From Lachnospiraceae bacterium (GTDB taxonomy: Bacteria > Bacillota > Clostridia > Lachnospirales > Lachnospiraceae), in the NCBI GenBank assembly GCA_017958585.1, contig JAGDCK010000198.1, forward strand, positions 1 to 15,279: a stretch of 15,279 nucleotides of DNA, in the 5' to 3' direction. The number at the start of each line of letters is the position of its first letter. Position 1 is the stretch's first letter. A program made the translations under genes and the position numbers. Positions 1-6,611 of this stretch are shown here, one piece after another. Below the pieces are notes generated by a model. The model did no database searches, had not been told where the DNA came from, and saw only the letters and a list, made by a program, of their open reading frames with translations.

Positions 1-3
1 GAA

Positions 4-139
4 AGCATGTCGCTTGCGACATGCTCGCGCCGAGCGCGGTTGACGACAGTCAACATGATACCAATCGCGCGAGTGCGCATCCATAGCGGAGCGCTTTTTA
101 CTTTATAGGAATGCGAAGCAATTTCCTATAAAGTAAAAA
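4..139. repeat. Chain of short perfect hairpins plus one long hairpin (structured intergenic element)
   Basis: This non-coding stretch is almost entirely inverted repeats read one after another: a 10-bp stem with a 2-nt gap (4-13/16-25), a 5-bp stem (26-30/34-38), a 6-bp stem (39-44/49-54), a 4-bp stem (67-70/75-78), a 4-bp stem (85-88/92-95) and a 17-bp stem (95-111/123-139) around an 11-nt loop that itself contains TGC-GAA-GCA. All stems are perfect Watson-Crick matches. No open reading frame makes sense here. Such modular palindromic units resemble dispersed intergenic repeats (REP or MITE-like), but a single copy cannot prove dispersal. The element may continue to the left of the window. 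The stems are seen directly; the repeat-family identity is inferred. Confidence 0.75.
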
Positions 140-183
140 AAGAGCTGTCAAACTGATCTGAGTTTGACAGCTCTTGTGTTTTT
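133..183. terminator. Bidirectional rho-independent terminator
   Basis: A perfect 15-bp stem (140-154 pairing with 161-175) closes a 6-nt loop. On the plus strand it is followed by GTGTTTTT. On the minus strand it is followed by a run of seven T (the A-run at 134-140 on the plus strand). It lies about 35 bp beyond the stop codon of the minus-strand signalling gene (210-1514), so it should end that transcript. It would also stop anything arriving from the left. Confidence 0.9.
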
Positions 184-209
184 AATAATCTCAAAATATA
201 AAACCCTGA

Positions 210-1514
210 TTACAGATTCATCACATCATTGATGTTATTTACGATCTCGTCTTCCTGGAAGGGCTTACTGATAAATCTCTTCGCACCGACCTCCAGGGCT
301 TCGATAAGTTTATCCTGCTGTCCGGCTGCGGTGATCATGATGGCCTTTGCATCGGGTTCTGCATCCAGGATCCTCTTTAATGCATCAAGACCGTCCATCT
401 CAGGCATTGTGATATCAAGGGTGATGATATCGGGCTTTAACTTCAGATATGTCTCATATCCTTCGATACCGTTTGAAGCTTCACCAATAACTGTATATCC
501 GGCCTTTGTAACGATGGCAGCAAGCATATTACGTGACATCTTGGAATCATCAACCAGTACGATGGTTCCCTTGTCGCCACCTGAAACTCTGGCATGACGT
601 GATGTGTTTGAAATCTTCATGGGAAGCTTACCGGGTTCGAATTCTCCGTTTACTGCAATGAGCACATTAATGCATTTATTGTCTATGTATACGGGAAGTA
701 CGTAGAAATCACCTTCCGCTACCTGATCCGCATATGCTGCAGGGGGCTCCATGTCGAGATGGATATCCTTTACACTCATATCGGAAGCGTAGAGACCGCT
801 TGTTACATTTATGAACTCGCAGAGAGCATCAAATGTATCCTCTGTGACGGAGTCCATGGCCTCTCTTGAAAATTCCTGCGCGATCTGGAGGATTCCGCCT
901 TCGTCCGTAACTTCCGCAAATGCGATTGAAATAGTATCGTCACCGACCATCCTCTGGGTGGTGAGATATTTGTATTCAAATTCCTGCGCTCTGTAAGCTT
1001 TTCCGATATAGAAATCTCTTGATACAAAGCGGTTTAAGTTTCTTACCACAAGGCCTGCAACCTCTGTTACGTGAGGCTTTGCGGAGAAGATAAAGATAGG
1101 GATCAAAGTATCGATATCGTCTTTTTTGAGAGCAGCCATATCACTGTCCGAAAAACCTCTTGCGGTCTGAAATTCAGAAAGCTGTTCTTCAATCTGGGAA
1201 TTGGTAAGAGGAGTGGATTCTGTGATAAGCTGTATGAACTGCAGGTAAGGATTTCCCTGCTTTGACAACAGCACACCGATCTGATCGTCTGTCAAAAGCC
1301 TTTCCTCTATGGCAATATCACCAAAGCGCTTATCACGCTGCTTCTGGAGTTCATTGATCAGATTTACCTGATCCTCTGTTAGAAGTCCTTCTGCGATGGC
1401 AATGGTTCCAAGTTTAACTCTGACGGAAAGTTGTTTTTCAATAATAGCTTTGTAATCTTCCTCTCGCAAGAGGGCTTTATCAACGAGATACCTTCCGAAT
1501 AATTGACTAAACAT
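210..1514 (-). CDS. Signalling protein: MshEN-like repeats + CheX-like phosphatase + CheY-like receiver
   Basis: The 434-residue protein has three parts. Residues 5-86 hold three copies of a 24-residue motif of the MshEN/GspE N-terminal kind (hydrophobic-G, then G/A-L-L, ending in Q at 28, 57 and 86), spaced exactly 29 residues apart. MshEN domains in other proteins bind cyclic di-GMP. Residues about 130-300 resemble CheC/CheX phosphatases: D229-x3-E233-x2-N236 matches the active-site signature, followed by P257/P258. Residues 317-434 form a receiver with D322/D323, phospho-acceptor D367, T395 and K417. It probably acts in chemotaxis- or motility-type signalling, perhaps dephosphorylating CheY-P or its own receiver. 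No DNA-binding output domain is present and no che genes are nearby. The ATG start is supported by AGGAGG seven bases upstream. Domain order is clear; the ligand is inferred. Confidence 0.85.
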   Translation of the reverse strand: MFSQLFGRYLVDKALLREEDYKAIIEKQLSVRVKLGTIAIAEGLLTEDQVNLINELQKQRDKRFGDIAIEERLLTDDQIGVLLSKQGNPYLQFIQLITESTPLTNSQIEEQLSEFQTARGFSDSDMAALKKDDIDTLIPIFIFSAKPHVTEVAGLVVRNLNRFVSRDFYIGKAYRAQEFEYKYLTTQRMVGDDTISIAFAEVTDEGGILQIAQEFSREAMDSVTEDTFDALCEFINVTSGLYASDMSVKDIHLDMEPPAAYADQVAEGDFYVLPVYIDNKCINVLIAVNGEFEPGKLPMKISNTSRHARVSGGDKGTIVLVDDSKMSRNMLAAIVTKAGYTVIGEASNGIEGYETYLKLKPDIITLDITMPEMDGLDALKRILDAEPDAKAIMITAAGQQDKLIEALEVGAKRFISKPFQEDEIVNNINDVMNL

Positions 1515-1542
1515 ATGCGAACCTCCTAGTGTGTTTGCAGAT

Positions 1543-1571
1543 ATTATAACTGAAAATTACTAAAATTTCTA
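1543..1571 (-). promoter_or_regulatory. Promoter of the CheX-like/receiver gene
   Basis: Read on the minus strand, TAGAAA (1566-1571) and a perfect TATAAT (1543-1548) are separated by 17 bp. This places a start site near 1536, with AGGAGG and the ATG shortly after. It indicates the signalling gene can be transcribed independently of the carbamate kinase gene behind it. Confidence 0.7.
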
Positions 1572-1627
1572 CATTTATTTGACGATTTTACCATTATTTT
1601 TTGTTTTTACGCAAATTATCTGACGGA

Positions 1628-2563
1628 TTAGGCGGTGATGACCGTACCCATTTTCCCTTTTACCGCATCCTTTACACAGAGCATGTTTGTGATGAGGACT
1701 TTTCCTGTGGGAACGGCCTCGAGATATTCAATTGCTGCCTCGATCTTTGGAAGCATGGTTCCTGCTTCGAACTGTCCCTCTGCGATATAAGCCTTCGCCT
1801 CTGCAACAGTCATCTGACTGATGGCTGTCTCGTTCTCTTTTCCGTAATTCAGATATACGTTCTTTACTCCCGTCAGGATGATGAGTTCATCTGACTGAAG
1901 GTCAGCAGCGAGCTTTCCGGCTATGGCGTCCTTTTCAATGACTGCCGATGCGCCCTTTAAGGTGCACTGCTGCTCGATAACAGGGATTCCGCCGCCTCCG
2001 CATGCGATGACTAACTGATCTGCGTTTGCCAAAGTCCTGATGGCTTCAATCTCAACGATGTCATGGGGCTTTGGAGCGGCAACCACACGTCTGAAGCCTT
2101 TTCCCGGCTCTTCGCAAACGTAATTGCCCTTCTTTATCTCGGTATCCGCATCTTCCTTTGACATGTAGCGACCGATCACCTTTGTGGGCTCGTAGAACGC
2201 ATCATCATAGGGGTCCACTGTTACCTGTGTGAGGATGGTGCTTACCGTGGTGGAAATCCCTCTTGAGAGAAGTTCCGATTTAATTGAATTTTGAAGGTCA
2301 TATCCCACATATCCCTGACTCATTGCGGAGCATACGCACATGGGAGCGGGAGAATAGTCGATATAAACTCTTCTAAGCTCCGTCATGGCCTTGTGGATCA
2401 TGCTGACCTGGGGGCCGTTTGAGTGGGTGACGGTCAATTGATAATCCTCCTCGCAAAGGTCTGCCAGGGCAGCGGCCGTGATCTTTACGGCGTCCTTTTG
2501 CTCGGTGGTGGTATATCCGAGAGCTTCATGTCCCAGTGAAACTACTGCTTTTTTCTTGCTCAT
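1628..2563 (-). CDS. arcC: Carbamate kinase
   Basis: Carbamate kinase interconverts carbamoyl phosphate + ADP and carbamate + ATP, usually as the ATP-yielding last step of arginine, agmatine or purine breakdown in the cytoplasm. The protein is 311 residues, the family's usual size. It shows HSNGPQV (47-53), AMSQGY (80-85), TQVTVDPYD (112-120), PTKVIG (126-131), the glycine-rich GGGGIPV (189-195), a K211-D212 pair in the segment that is normally DKD, and GTMLPK (268-273). The N-terminal loop that is GGNAL in classical ArcC reads GHEAL here (11-15), which I associate with a clostridial subgroup. I chose the ATG at 2563 because AGGAAGGA precedes it by a few bases and the family begins here; in-frame codons further upstream add residues unlike the family. 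No arginine deiminase or ornithine carbamoyltransferase gene lies in the window, so the pathway is unknown. Confidence 0.9.
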   Translation of the reverse strand: MSKKKAVVSLGHEALGYTTTEQKDAVKITAAALADLCEEDYQLTVTHSNGPQVSMIHKAMTELRRVYIDYSPAPMCVCSAMSQGYVGYDLQNSIKSELLSRGISTTVSTILTQVTVDPYDDAFYEPTKVIGRYMSKEDADTEIKKGNYVCEEPGKGFRRVVAAPKPHDIVEIEAIRTLANADQLVIACGGGGIPVIEQQCTLKGASAVIEKDAIAGKLAADLQSDELIILTGVKNVYLNYGKENETAISQMTVAEAKAYIAEGQFEAGTMLPKIEAAIEYLEAVPTGKVLITNMLCVKDAVKGKMGTVITA

Positions 2564-2666
2564 AATCTTAATCCTTCCTACGTATCCGATCCGATACAAT
2601 TTATCGCATTTTGTTTTATGTCTGCGCAGTTTTTTTGATCTGTTTTCAAACTGCTTTTTGTCTGAT

Positions 2667-4007
2667 CTATCTGTCAGATGAGGCGTCGCATAATGCTTTG
2701 TCCAATGTCTCAAAATATTCAGCAAAGGTCTTTTTACAGCACATGGGATTGCTTATGCTGATATCCTTATTTTTTACGGACAAAAGTGAGAAAGCCATGG
2801 CCATTCTGTGGTCATCATAGGTTTCGATCGTGGCTCCTTTTAAGCTGCCCGGGTGGATCACCACATAGTCTTCGCCTTCCTCACATTCTATATTGCATTT
2901 TGAAAGTTCTGTCACCATGCCGTGAATGCGGTCGCTCTCCTGAAGCCTGATATGGCCGATGCCACGAATGGTGGTGGGGGTATCCGCAAGTGAAGCAATG
3001 ACGGCAACGGTGAGGGCCTGATCGGAAAATGCCGACATATCCACATCCACTCCGTGAAGACAACCGTCTTTTGGAGGGTATACCACAATGCCGTCAGGGG
3101 TTTCCTCTTTGGAACAGCCCATTTCGCACAGCACTTCCGTTATGGCCACATCCCCCTGCAAAGAGTTTTCAAAGATGCCCTTTACCAATACCGGAATACC
3201 CAATATGGGGGACAGCGCATAAAAATATCCTGCCGCCGAGGCATCCGGCTCTATGGTATAGTTTCTTGCCATATATTTTGAATTGAAGGGGATCTTGTAG
3301 GAATCACCTTCTTTTTTGATGGTGGCTTTAAAATCCTGCATCATCCTGCAGGTCATCTCCACGTATTTGAGCCCGTGGTTTCCTGTTACATTGACTGTGA
3401 TATCGTCGTGGGCAAGCACGGATGAGATCAGAATCGCACTGAGAAACTGACTGCTCTTGTCGATATCCACGGTTATCTCATTTTTCCCAAAGCCGTGTCC
3501 TTTTACGGTGATGGGGAAAAATCCTTCCTCGCCGGTGCAGACGATCTCTGCGCCAAGGTCACGGAGACAGTCGATAAGCGGCGCCATGGGACGTTTTTTC
3601 ATCTGATCCGAGGCGTCGATATCAAACGACCCGTCGGAAAGCCCCAGGTAAGCCGTGATAAACCTGGCGGCGGTACCGGCACTTTTTACATTTAAGGACG
3701 CATGAGAGCAGGGAAGATAACCGCCAAGACCCGAGATGGTGACGGTTTTTTCCTCTTTATTTACAGAGATCGGATATTTTAAGTCCGTGAGACATTCCAA
3801 AAAACACTCGGAATCCTCGGAAAACTGGACACCTGTGAGCTTGGACTGACCTCTCGCGAGAGCGGCTATGAGCAGACTTCTGTTAGTGATGCTCTTTGAT
3901 CCGGGAACAGTTACGCAGACAGGGGTGTCGGATACTTTTACATTGCTTGTATCAAAGTCGGCGAAATAACAGCCCGCGGAATTTTCTTGGATAAAAATCT
4001 TCTCCAT
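2667..4007 (-). CDS. aroA: 3-phosphoshikimate 1-carboxyvinyltransferase (EPSP synthase)
   Basis: This enzyme transfers the enolpyruvyl group of PEP to shikimate-3-phosphate in the sixth step of the shikimate pathway to chorismate and aromatic amino acids. It is cytoplasmic. Its 446 residues are typical. Key motifs are GSKSITNR (36-43, substrate-binding K38 and R43), AGTAAR (110-115), RPMAPL (139-144), KSSQF (184-188), EPDASAAGY (253-261), D329 in FSDQ, ESDR (357-360, catalytic E357), DDHRMAM (398-404) and KTFAEYF near the C-terminus. All expected catalytic residues are present. I chose the ATG at 4007, which has TGAGGT about six bases upstream; an ATG at 4019 and the longer upstream frame lack such support. 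It is followed 103 bp later by arcC on the same strand. No other aro gene is adjacent. Confidence 0.95.
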   Translation of the reverse strand: MEKIFIQENSAGCYFADFDTSNVKVSDTPVCVTVPGSKSITNRSLLIAALARGQSKLTGVQFSEDSECFLECLTDLKYPISVNKEEKTVTISGLGGYLPCSHASLNVKSAGTAARFITAYLGLSDGSFDIDASDQMKKRPMAPLIDCLRDLGAEIVCTGEEGFFPITVKGHGFGKNEITVDIDKSSQFLSAILISSVLAHDDITVNVTGNHGLKYVEMTCRMMQDFKATIKKEGDSYKIPFNSKYMARNYTIEPDASAAGYFYALSPILGIPVLVKGIFENSLQGDVAITEVLCEMGCSKEETPDGIVVYPPKDGCLHGVDVDMSAFSDQALTVAVIASLADTPTTIRGIGHIRLQESDRIHGMVTELSKCNIECEEGEDYVVIHPGSLKGATIETYDDHRMAMAFSLLSVKNKDISISNPMCCKKTFAEYFETLDKALCDASSDR

Positions 4008-4040
4008 TTTAAACCTCATAATTTTGCGTTTATATCCATA

Positions 4041-4070
4041 AGTATAAGCCGTGAAAGGGGCTTTTGTCAA
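4041..4070 (-). promoter_or_regulatory. aroA promoter
   Basis: On the minus strand a perfect TTGACA (4065-4070) and TATACT (4041-4046) are separated by 18 bp, placing transcription start near 4034, just ahead of the aroA start at 4007. It is a strong housekeeping sigma-A-type promoter and points away from the glycoside hydrolase cluster. Confidence 0.8.
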
Positions 4071-4141
4071 AGTATGATAAGGATTTTGAGTACGGAGGGC
4101 GAAAGAGGCAAATAAGGACACTTTTTTCTCAAATGGGGACA

Positions 4142-4170
4142 TGGAGTCAGTCATGAAAATGTGGTAACAT
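4142..4170 (+). promoter_or_regulatory. Possible activator-dependent promoter of the GH106-like gene
   Basis: TAACAT (4165-4170) is preceded by TG plus one base (extended -10). At the -35 position there is only TGGAGT, a poor match. AGTC (4145-4148) and CATGA (4152-4156) lie at nearly the same distances from the -10 as in the promoter before the binding-protein gene. A short inverted repeat ACATG-GA-CATGT (4167-4178) overlaps the end of the -10. The prediction is weak on its own and rests on the resemblance between the two promoters. Confidence 0.35.
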
Positions 4171-4233
4171 GGACATGTATGACGACGGAAATAAACTTTT
4201 AAAGTATATAAATATATTCAGGAGGATACGTAT

Positions 4234-6468
4234 TTGGATAAAGGGATTTGGAGAGAACCTCATAAATGTAAAGCTCTTGACGAGAGCCAGTCGCCGCTTT
4301 GGTTTTGGAACGACAGGCTGGAAAACGAGGAGTTAAAAAGGCAGCTTGAAATGATGTCCGAAGTGGGTGTAAAATGCGCAAATCCACATGCCAGGACAAA
4401 CGGCGGAGAGGGCTTTATCGGAGGGTATCTGGACGATGAGTGGTTCGACCACATAAAGACAGTACTGGATTACAAAAAAGAGCATGACGAGCCCATGTGG
4501 CTCTATGACGAGATCGACTGGCCTGCAGGAACCTGCAATCAGACAATTACCCTGGATGAGAGAAACAGGGAGCAGTACCTGGTGATAGAAAGGGTAGAGA
4601 TCCCTGCAGGTGAAAAGTTCAGGGCTCAGTTAAAAGAATTTTCCGGAAAAGGCACCTTTGCCATCGGCCCTGATACGGATCTGTCAGGATGTTCATTTAA
4701 TGTGACCATCGTGGATAAAGAGACAGGCGATCCATATGATATAAAGGATTATTTTACATATCTGATGTTTGGCCCGGAACTGGAATTTGTAAGTGACCGG
4801 GATGCTGTGGCTTTTGTTGTGGATATCAGAGTCGATGCCTATGAATACGGTGGAAATGAAGCGGTTAATTACCTGGATAGCAGGGCCACAAAAGCCTTCA
4901 TCAAATCCACCTATGATCCTTACTATGAGCATTTCGGTGAGGATTTCGGAAGGACAATAAAAGCGGTATTTAACGATGAGACCAGAATGTGCCATGCCTT
5001 TGCCTGGAGCAGGGATTTTGCAGGAGAGTTTATAAAACGAAAAGGATATGACATACTTCCCAATCTCTATAAACTTATTATCCCCGGTATCGAAGCCGGC
5101 AGATACAGATATGACTATTTCGATGTACTTGCTTCACTGTATCAGGAAAACTATTTCGGAGTTCTTCATAATTGGTGCAAAGACCATAATATCAAGCTTT
5201 TTGCCCATCTTCTCGGTGAGGAAACTGTCTTTGGACATGCCAGATACAGCGGAGATTATCTCAGACAGAACAGGTACCTGGATATACCCGGTGCGGATCA
5301 CCTTGGAAAGGGTATAGGCAGTTTGAATATTAAATATACCGCCTGCGGAGCTCATTCCTACGGAAAAGAAATGACAGCCGTGGAAGTCTTTGCGGGATGC
5401 GGATGGGATATGACCGCAGACGAATACCTCAGAATGGTGACCTGGATGTTCCAGCAGGGTATGCAGATCATCATAAATCACGGATTTTTCTATTCCGACA
5501 GAGGAAACAGGAAAAATGACTGGCCGCCTTCACAGTTTTTCCAGTGGCAGGGGTGGGACCGCATGAAGGAAGCAAATGCCATGACAAGAAGACTTCACTA
5601 TGCCTTGACAGGCGGCGTAAGCGAAGCGGATATTTTGATCTATCAGCCCACGGAGAGCTTTTGGCTTCACTACATTCCGGATCAGAGATACACCCACGGA
5701 TTTTTCAAGGGTGCCTTTGTAAAAGATGAGGAGGCTGCAAAAATCGACAAAAATATGCAGCTTTTATTAAACGGCCTGATGTCGGAAAATCTGGATTTTG
5801 ACCTGATCCACAAGGATGCGGTGGACAACTTTAAATCTGAAAATGACAAAATAGTTAATATACTAAACGGTCAGAGCTTCAAGGCTTTGATCCTGCCCAT
5901 GTGCGAGACTGTGCCTCTTAAATTTGCAAAGATGTGTCTGGATTTCGCAAAGGCCGGGGGTCGTATTTTTGCTTTGGATACAGTTCCATACATGGCCGAA
6001 AAAAATACAGATGACGAAAAGGTAAAGGAAATATTTGATAATATTCAGGCTCTTGGCGCTTTGAAGGTTTTATCCATGGATGAACCGGGTACCATATATG
6101 AAAGTTTGCGAGACACAATTTCTTTACCTGTTCGCATAACAGCCGGAGTATGCGGTACAAAGAACAATCATGTCACATATCCGGATTATCTGATAGATCC
6201 GTATATCCATACCGGCGAGGATATTGAGGGCGTGATGTTTACAAGGTATATAAAGGACGGAAAGAGGAATACTCTTTTTGTAAATTACGGGAAAACCGGT
6301 GAAAATATACTGGTTTTCGTAAAGAGCGGTGATGACAGTTTCGAAATGTGGGATACCCTTTCGGGAGAGATAAGTAAGGTGGAAGCAGTCTGTGAAAAAG
6401 ACGGTGAATACACTCTTAATCTGTGTCTGCCCGCCGGACACGGAGTGATTTTGGTAAGCGATCTGTAA
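4234..6468 (+). CDS. Cytoplasmic GH106-like glycoside hydrolase (alpha-L-rhamnosidase-type)
   Basis: The 744-residue protein resembles the GH106 alpha-L-rhamnosidase group and related uncharacterised proteins. Family-like features in order are the N-terminal PLWFWNDRL (21-29) with ELKRQLEMM, a central (beta/alpha)-type core with FNDET (246-250) and FIKRKGYDILP, YFGVLHNWCKDHNIKLFAHLLGEE (acidic pair 329-330), VFAGCGWDMT (385-394) and a later PPSQFFQW segment. The acidic pairs D248-E249 and E329-E330 are candidate catalytic residues; I cannot assign them firmly. There is no signal peptide, so it should act inside the cell on imported oligosaccharides. Typical GH106 enzymes are considerably larger with extra beta-sandwich domains, so this is a compact form. 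The start is TTG at 4234, fixed by AGGAGG (4220-4225) eight bases upstream; no ATG is suitably placed. It heads the glycan cluster. Substrate specificity is inferred. Confidence 0.75.
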   Translation: MDKGIWREPHKCKALDESQSPLWFWNDRLENEELKRQLEMMSEVGVKCANPHARTNGGEGFIGGYLDDEWFDHIKTVLDYKKEHDEPMWLYDEIDWPAGTCNQTITLDERNREQYLVIERVEIPAGEKFRAQLKEFSGKGTFAIGPDTDLSGCSFNVTIVDKETGDPYDIKDYFTYLMFGPELEFVSDRDAVAFVVDIRVDAYEYGGNEAVNYLDSRATKAFIKSTYDPYYEHFGEDFGRTIKAVFNDETRMCHAFAWSRDFAGEFIKRKGYDILPNLYKLIIPGIEAGRYRYDYFDVLASLYQENYFGVLHNWCKDHNIKLFAHLLGEETVFGHARYSGDYLRQNRYLDIPGADHLGKGIGSLNIKYTACGAHSYGKEMTAVEVFAGCGWDMTADEYLRMVTWMFQQGMQIIINHGFFYSDRGNRKNDWPPSQFFQWQGWDRMKEANAMTRRLHYALTGGVSEADILIYQPTESFWLHYIPDQRYTHGFFKGAFVKDEEAAKIDKNMQLLLNGLMSENLDFDLIHKDAVDNFKSENDKIVNILNGQSFKALILPMCETVPLKFAKMCLDFAKAGGRIFALDTVPYMAEKNTDDEKVKEIFDNIQALGALKVLSMDEPGTIYESLRDTISLPVRITAGVCGTKNNHVTYPDYLIDPYIHTGEDIEGVMFTRYIKDGKRNTLFVNYGKTGENILVFVKSGDDSFEMWDTLSGEISKVEAVCEKDGEYTLNLCLPAGHGVILVSDL

Positions 6469-6505
6469 AACAAAAATCAGTCCATTTTGAACCAAAACCC
6501 CTCTA

Positions 6506-6534
6506 TTTAGTCCGCATGAGCGCGATGCTACAAT
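6506..6534 (+). promoter_or_regulatory. Extended -10 promoter of the transporter/two-component/hydrolase operon
   Basis: TACAAT (6529-6534) carries a TGC extension (6526-6528). The -35 position (6506-6511) reads TTTAGT, only half matching, which suits a promoter that needs an activator. The predicted start is near 6541. Upstream there is AGTCC at 6479-6483 and again at 6509-6513, exactly 30 bp apart, which could be tandem AraC-type operator halves. The promoter is supported by sequence; its regulation is inferred. Confidence 0.55.
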
Positions 6535-6537
6535 GAG

Positions 6538-6573
6538 TTCGTGATCAAGAGAAACGGCCGAATTAATCACGAA
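6538..6573 (+). promoter_or_regulatory. Interrupted inverted repeat at the operon start site
   Basis: TTCGTGAT (6538-6545) and its exact reverse complement ATCACGAA (6566-6573) flank a 20-nt spacer. The left arm covers the predicted transcription start (about 6541) and the right arm lies in the leader, some 40 nt before the binding-protein start codon. It could be a two-site operator or a leader hairpin. No T-run follows, so it is not a simple terminator. Confidence 0.5.
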
Positions 6574-6611
6574 TTTCATTAACTGCAAAAGCGGTGGAAA
6601 GAGAGGAAAAA

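Noticed and set aside
1..139. CRISPR array
   Set aside because: The repeats are inverted hairpins with different stem sequences, not direct repeats separated by uniform spacers.
2570..2666. Possible terminator or promoter between aroA and arcC
   Set aside because: Imperfect CAGTTT/AAACTG pairing with a long loop and a GTATC/GATAC palindrome are present, but neither has a T-run or convincing -35/-10 spacing.
2564..2725. In-frame extension of carbamate kinase up to 2725, overlapping the end of aroA
   Set aside because: The added residues are basic and low-complexity, unlike the family, and AGGAAGGA directly precedes the ATG at 2563.
4008..4154. In-frame N-terminal extension of aroA up to 4154
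   Set aside because: It runs across the TTGACA/TATACT promoter, has no ribosome binding site and no similarity to the family. The ATG at 4007 has a good site.
6469..6505. Terminator after the GH106-like gene
   Set aside because: No stem with a following T-run was found, so read-through into the transporter operon is possible.
6124..6588. A 154-codon minus-strand open frame across the end of the GH106-like gene and the operon promoter
   Set aside because: It is antisense to a clear coding region, has no family motifs and reads through the regulatory gap; it looks like a shadow frame.
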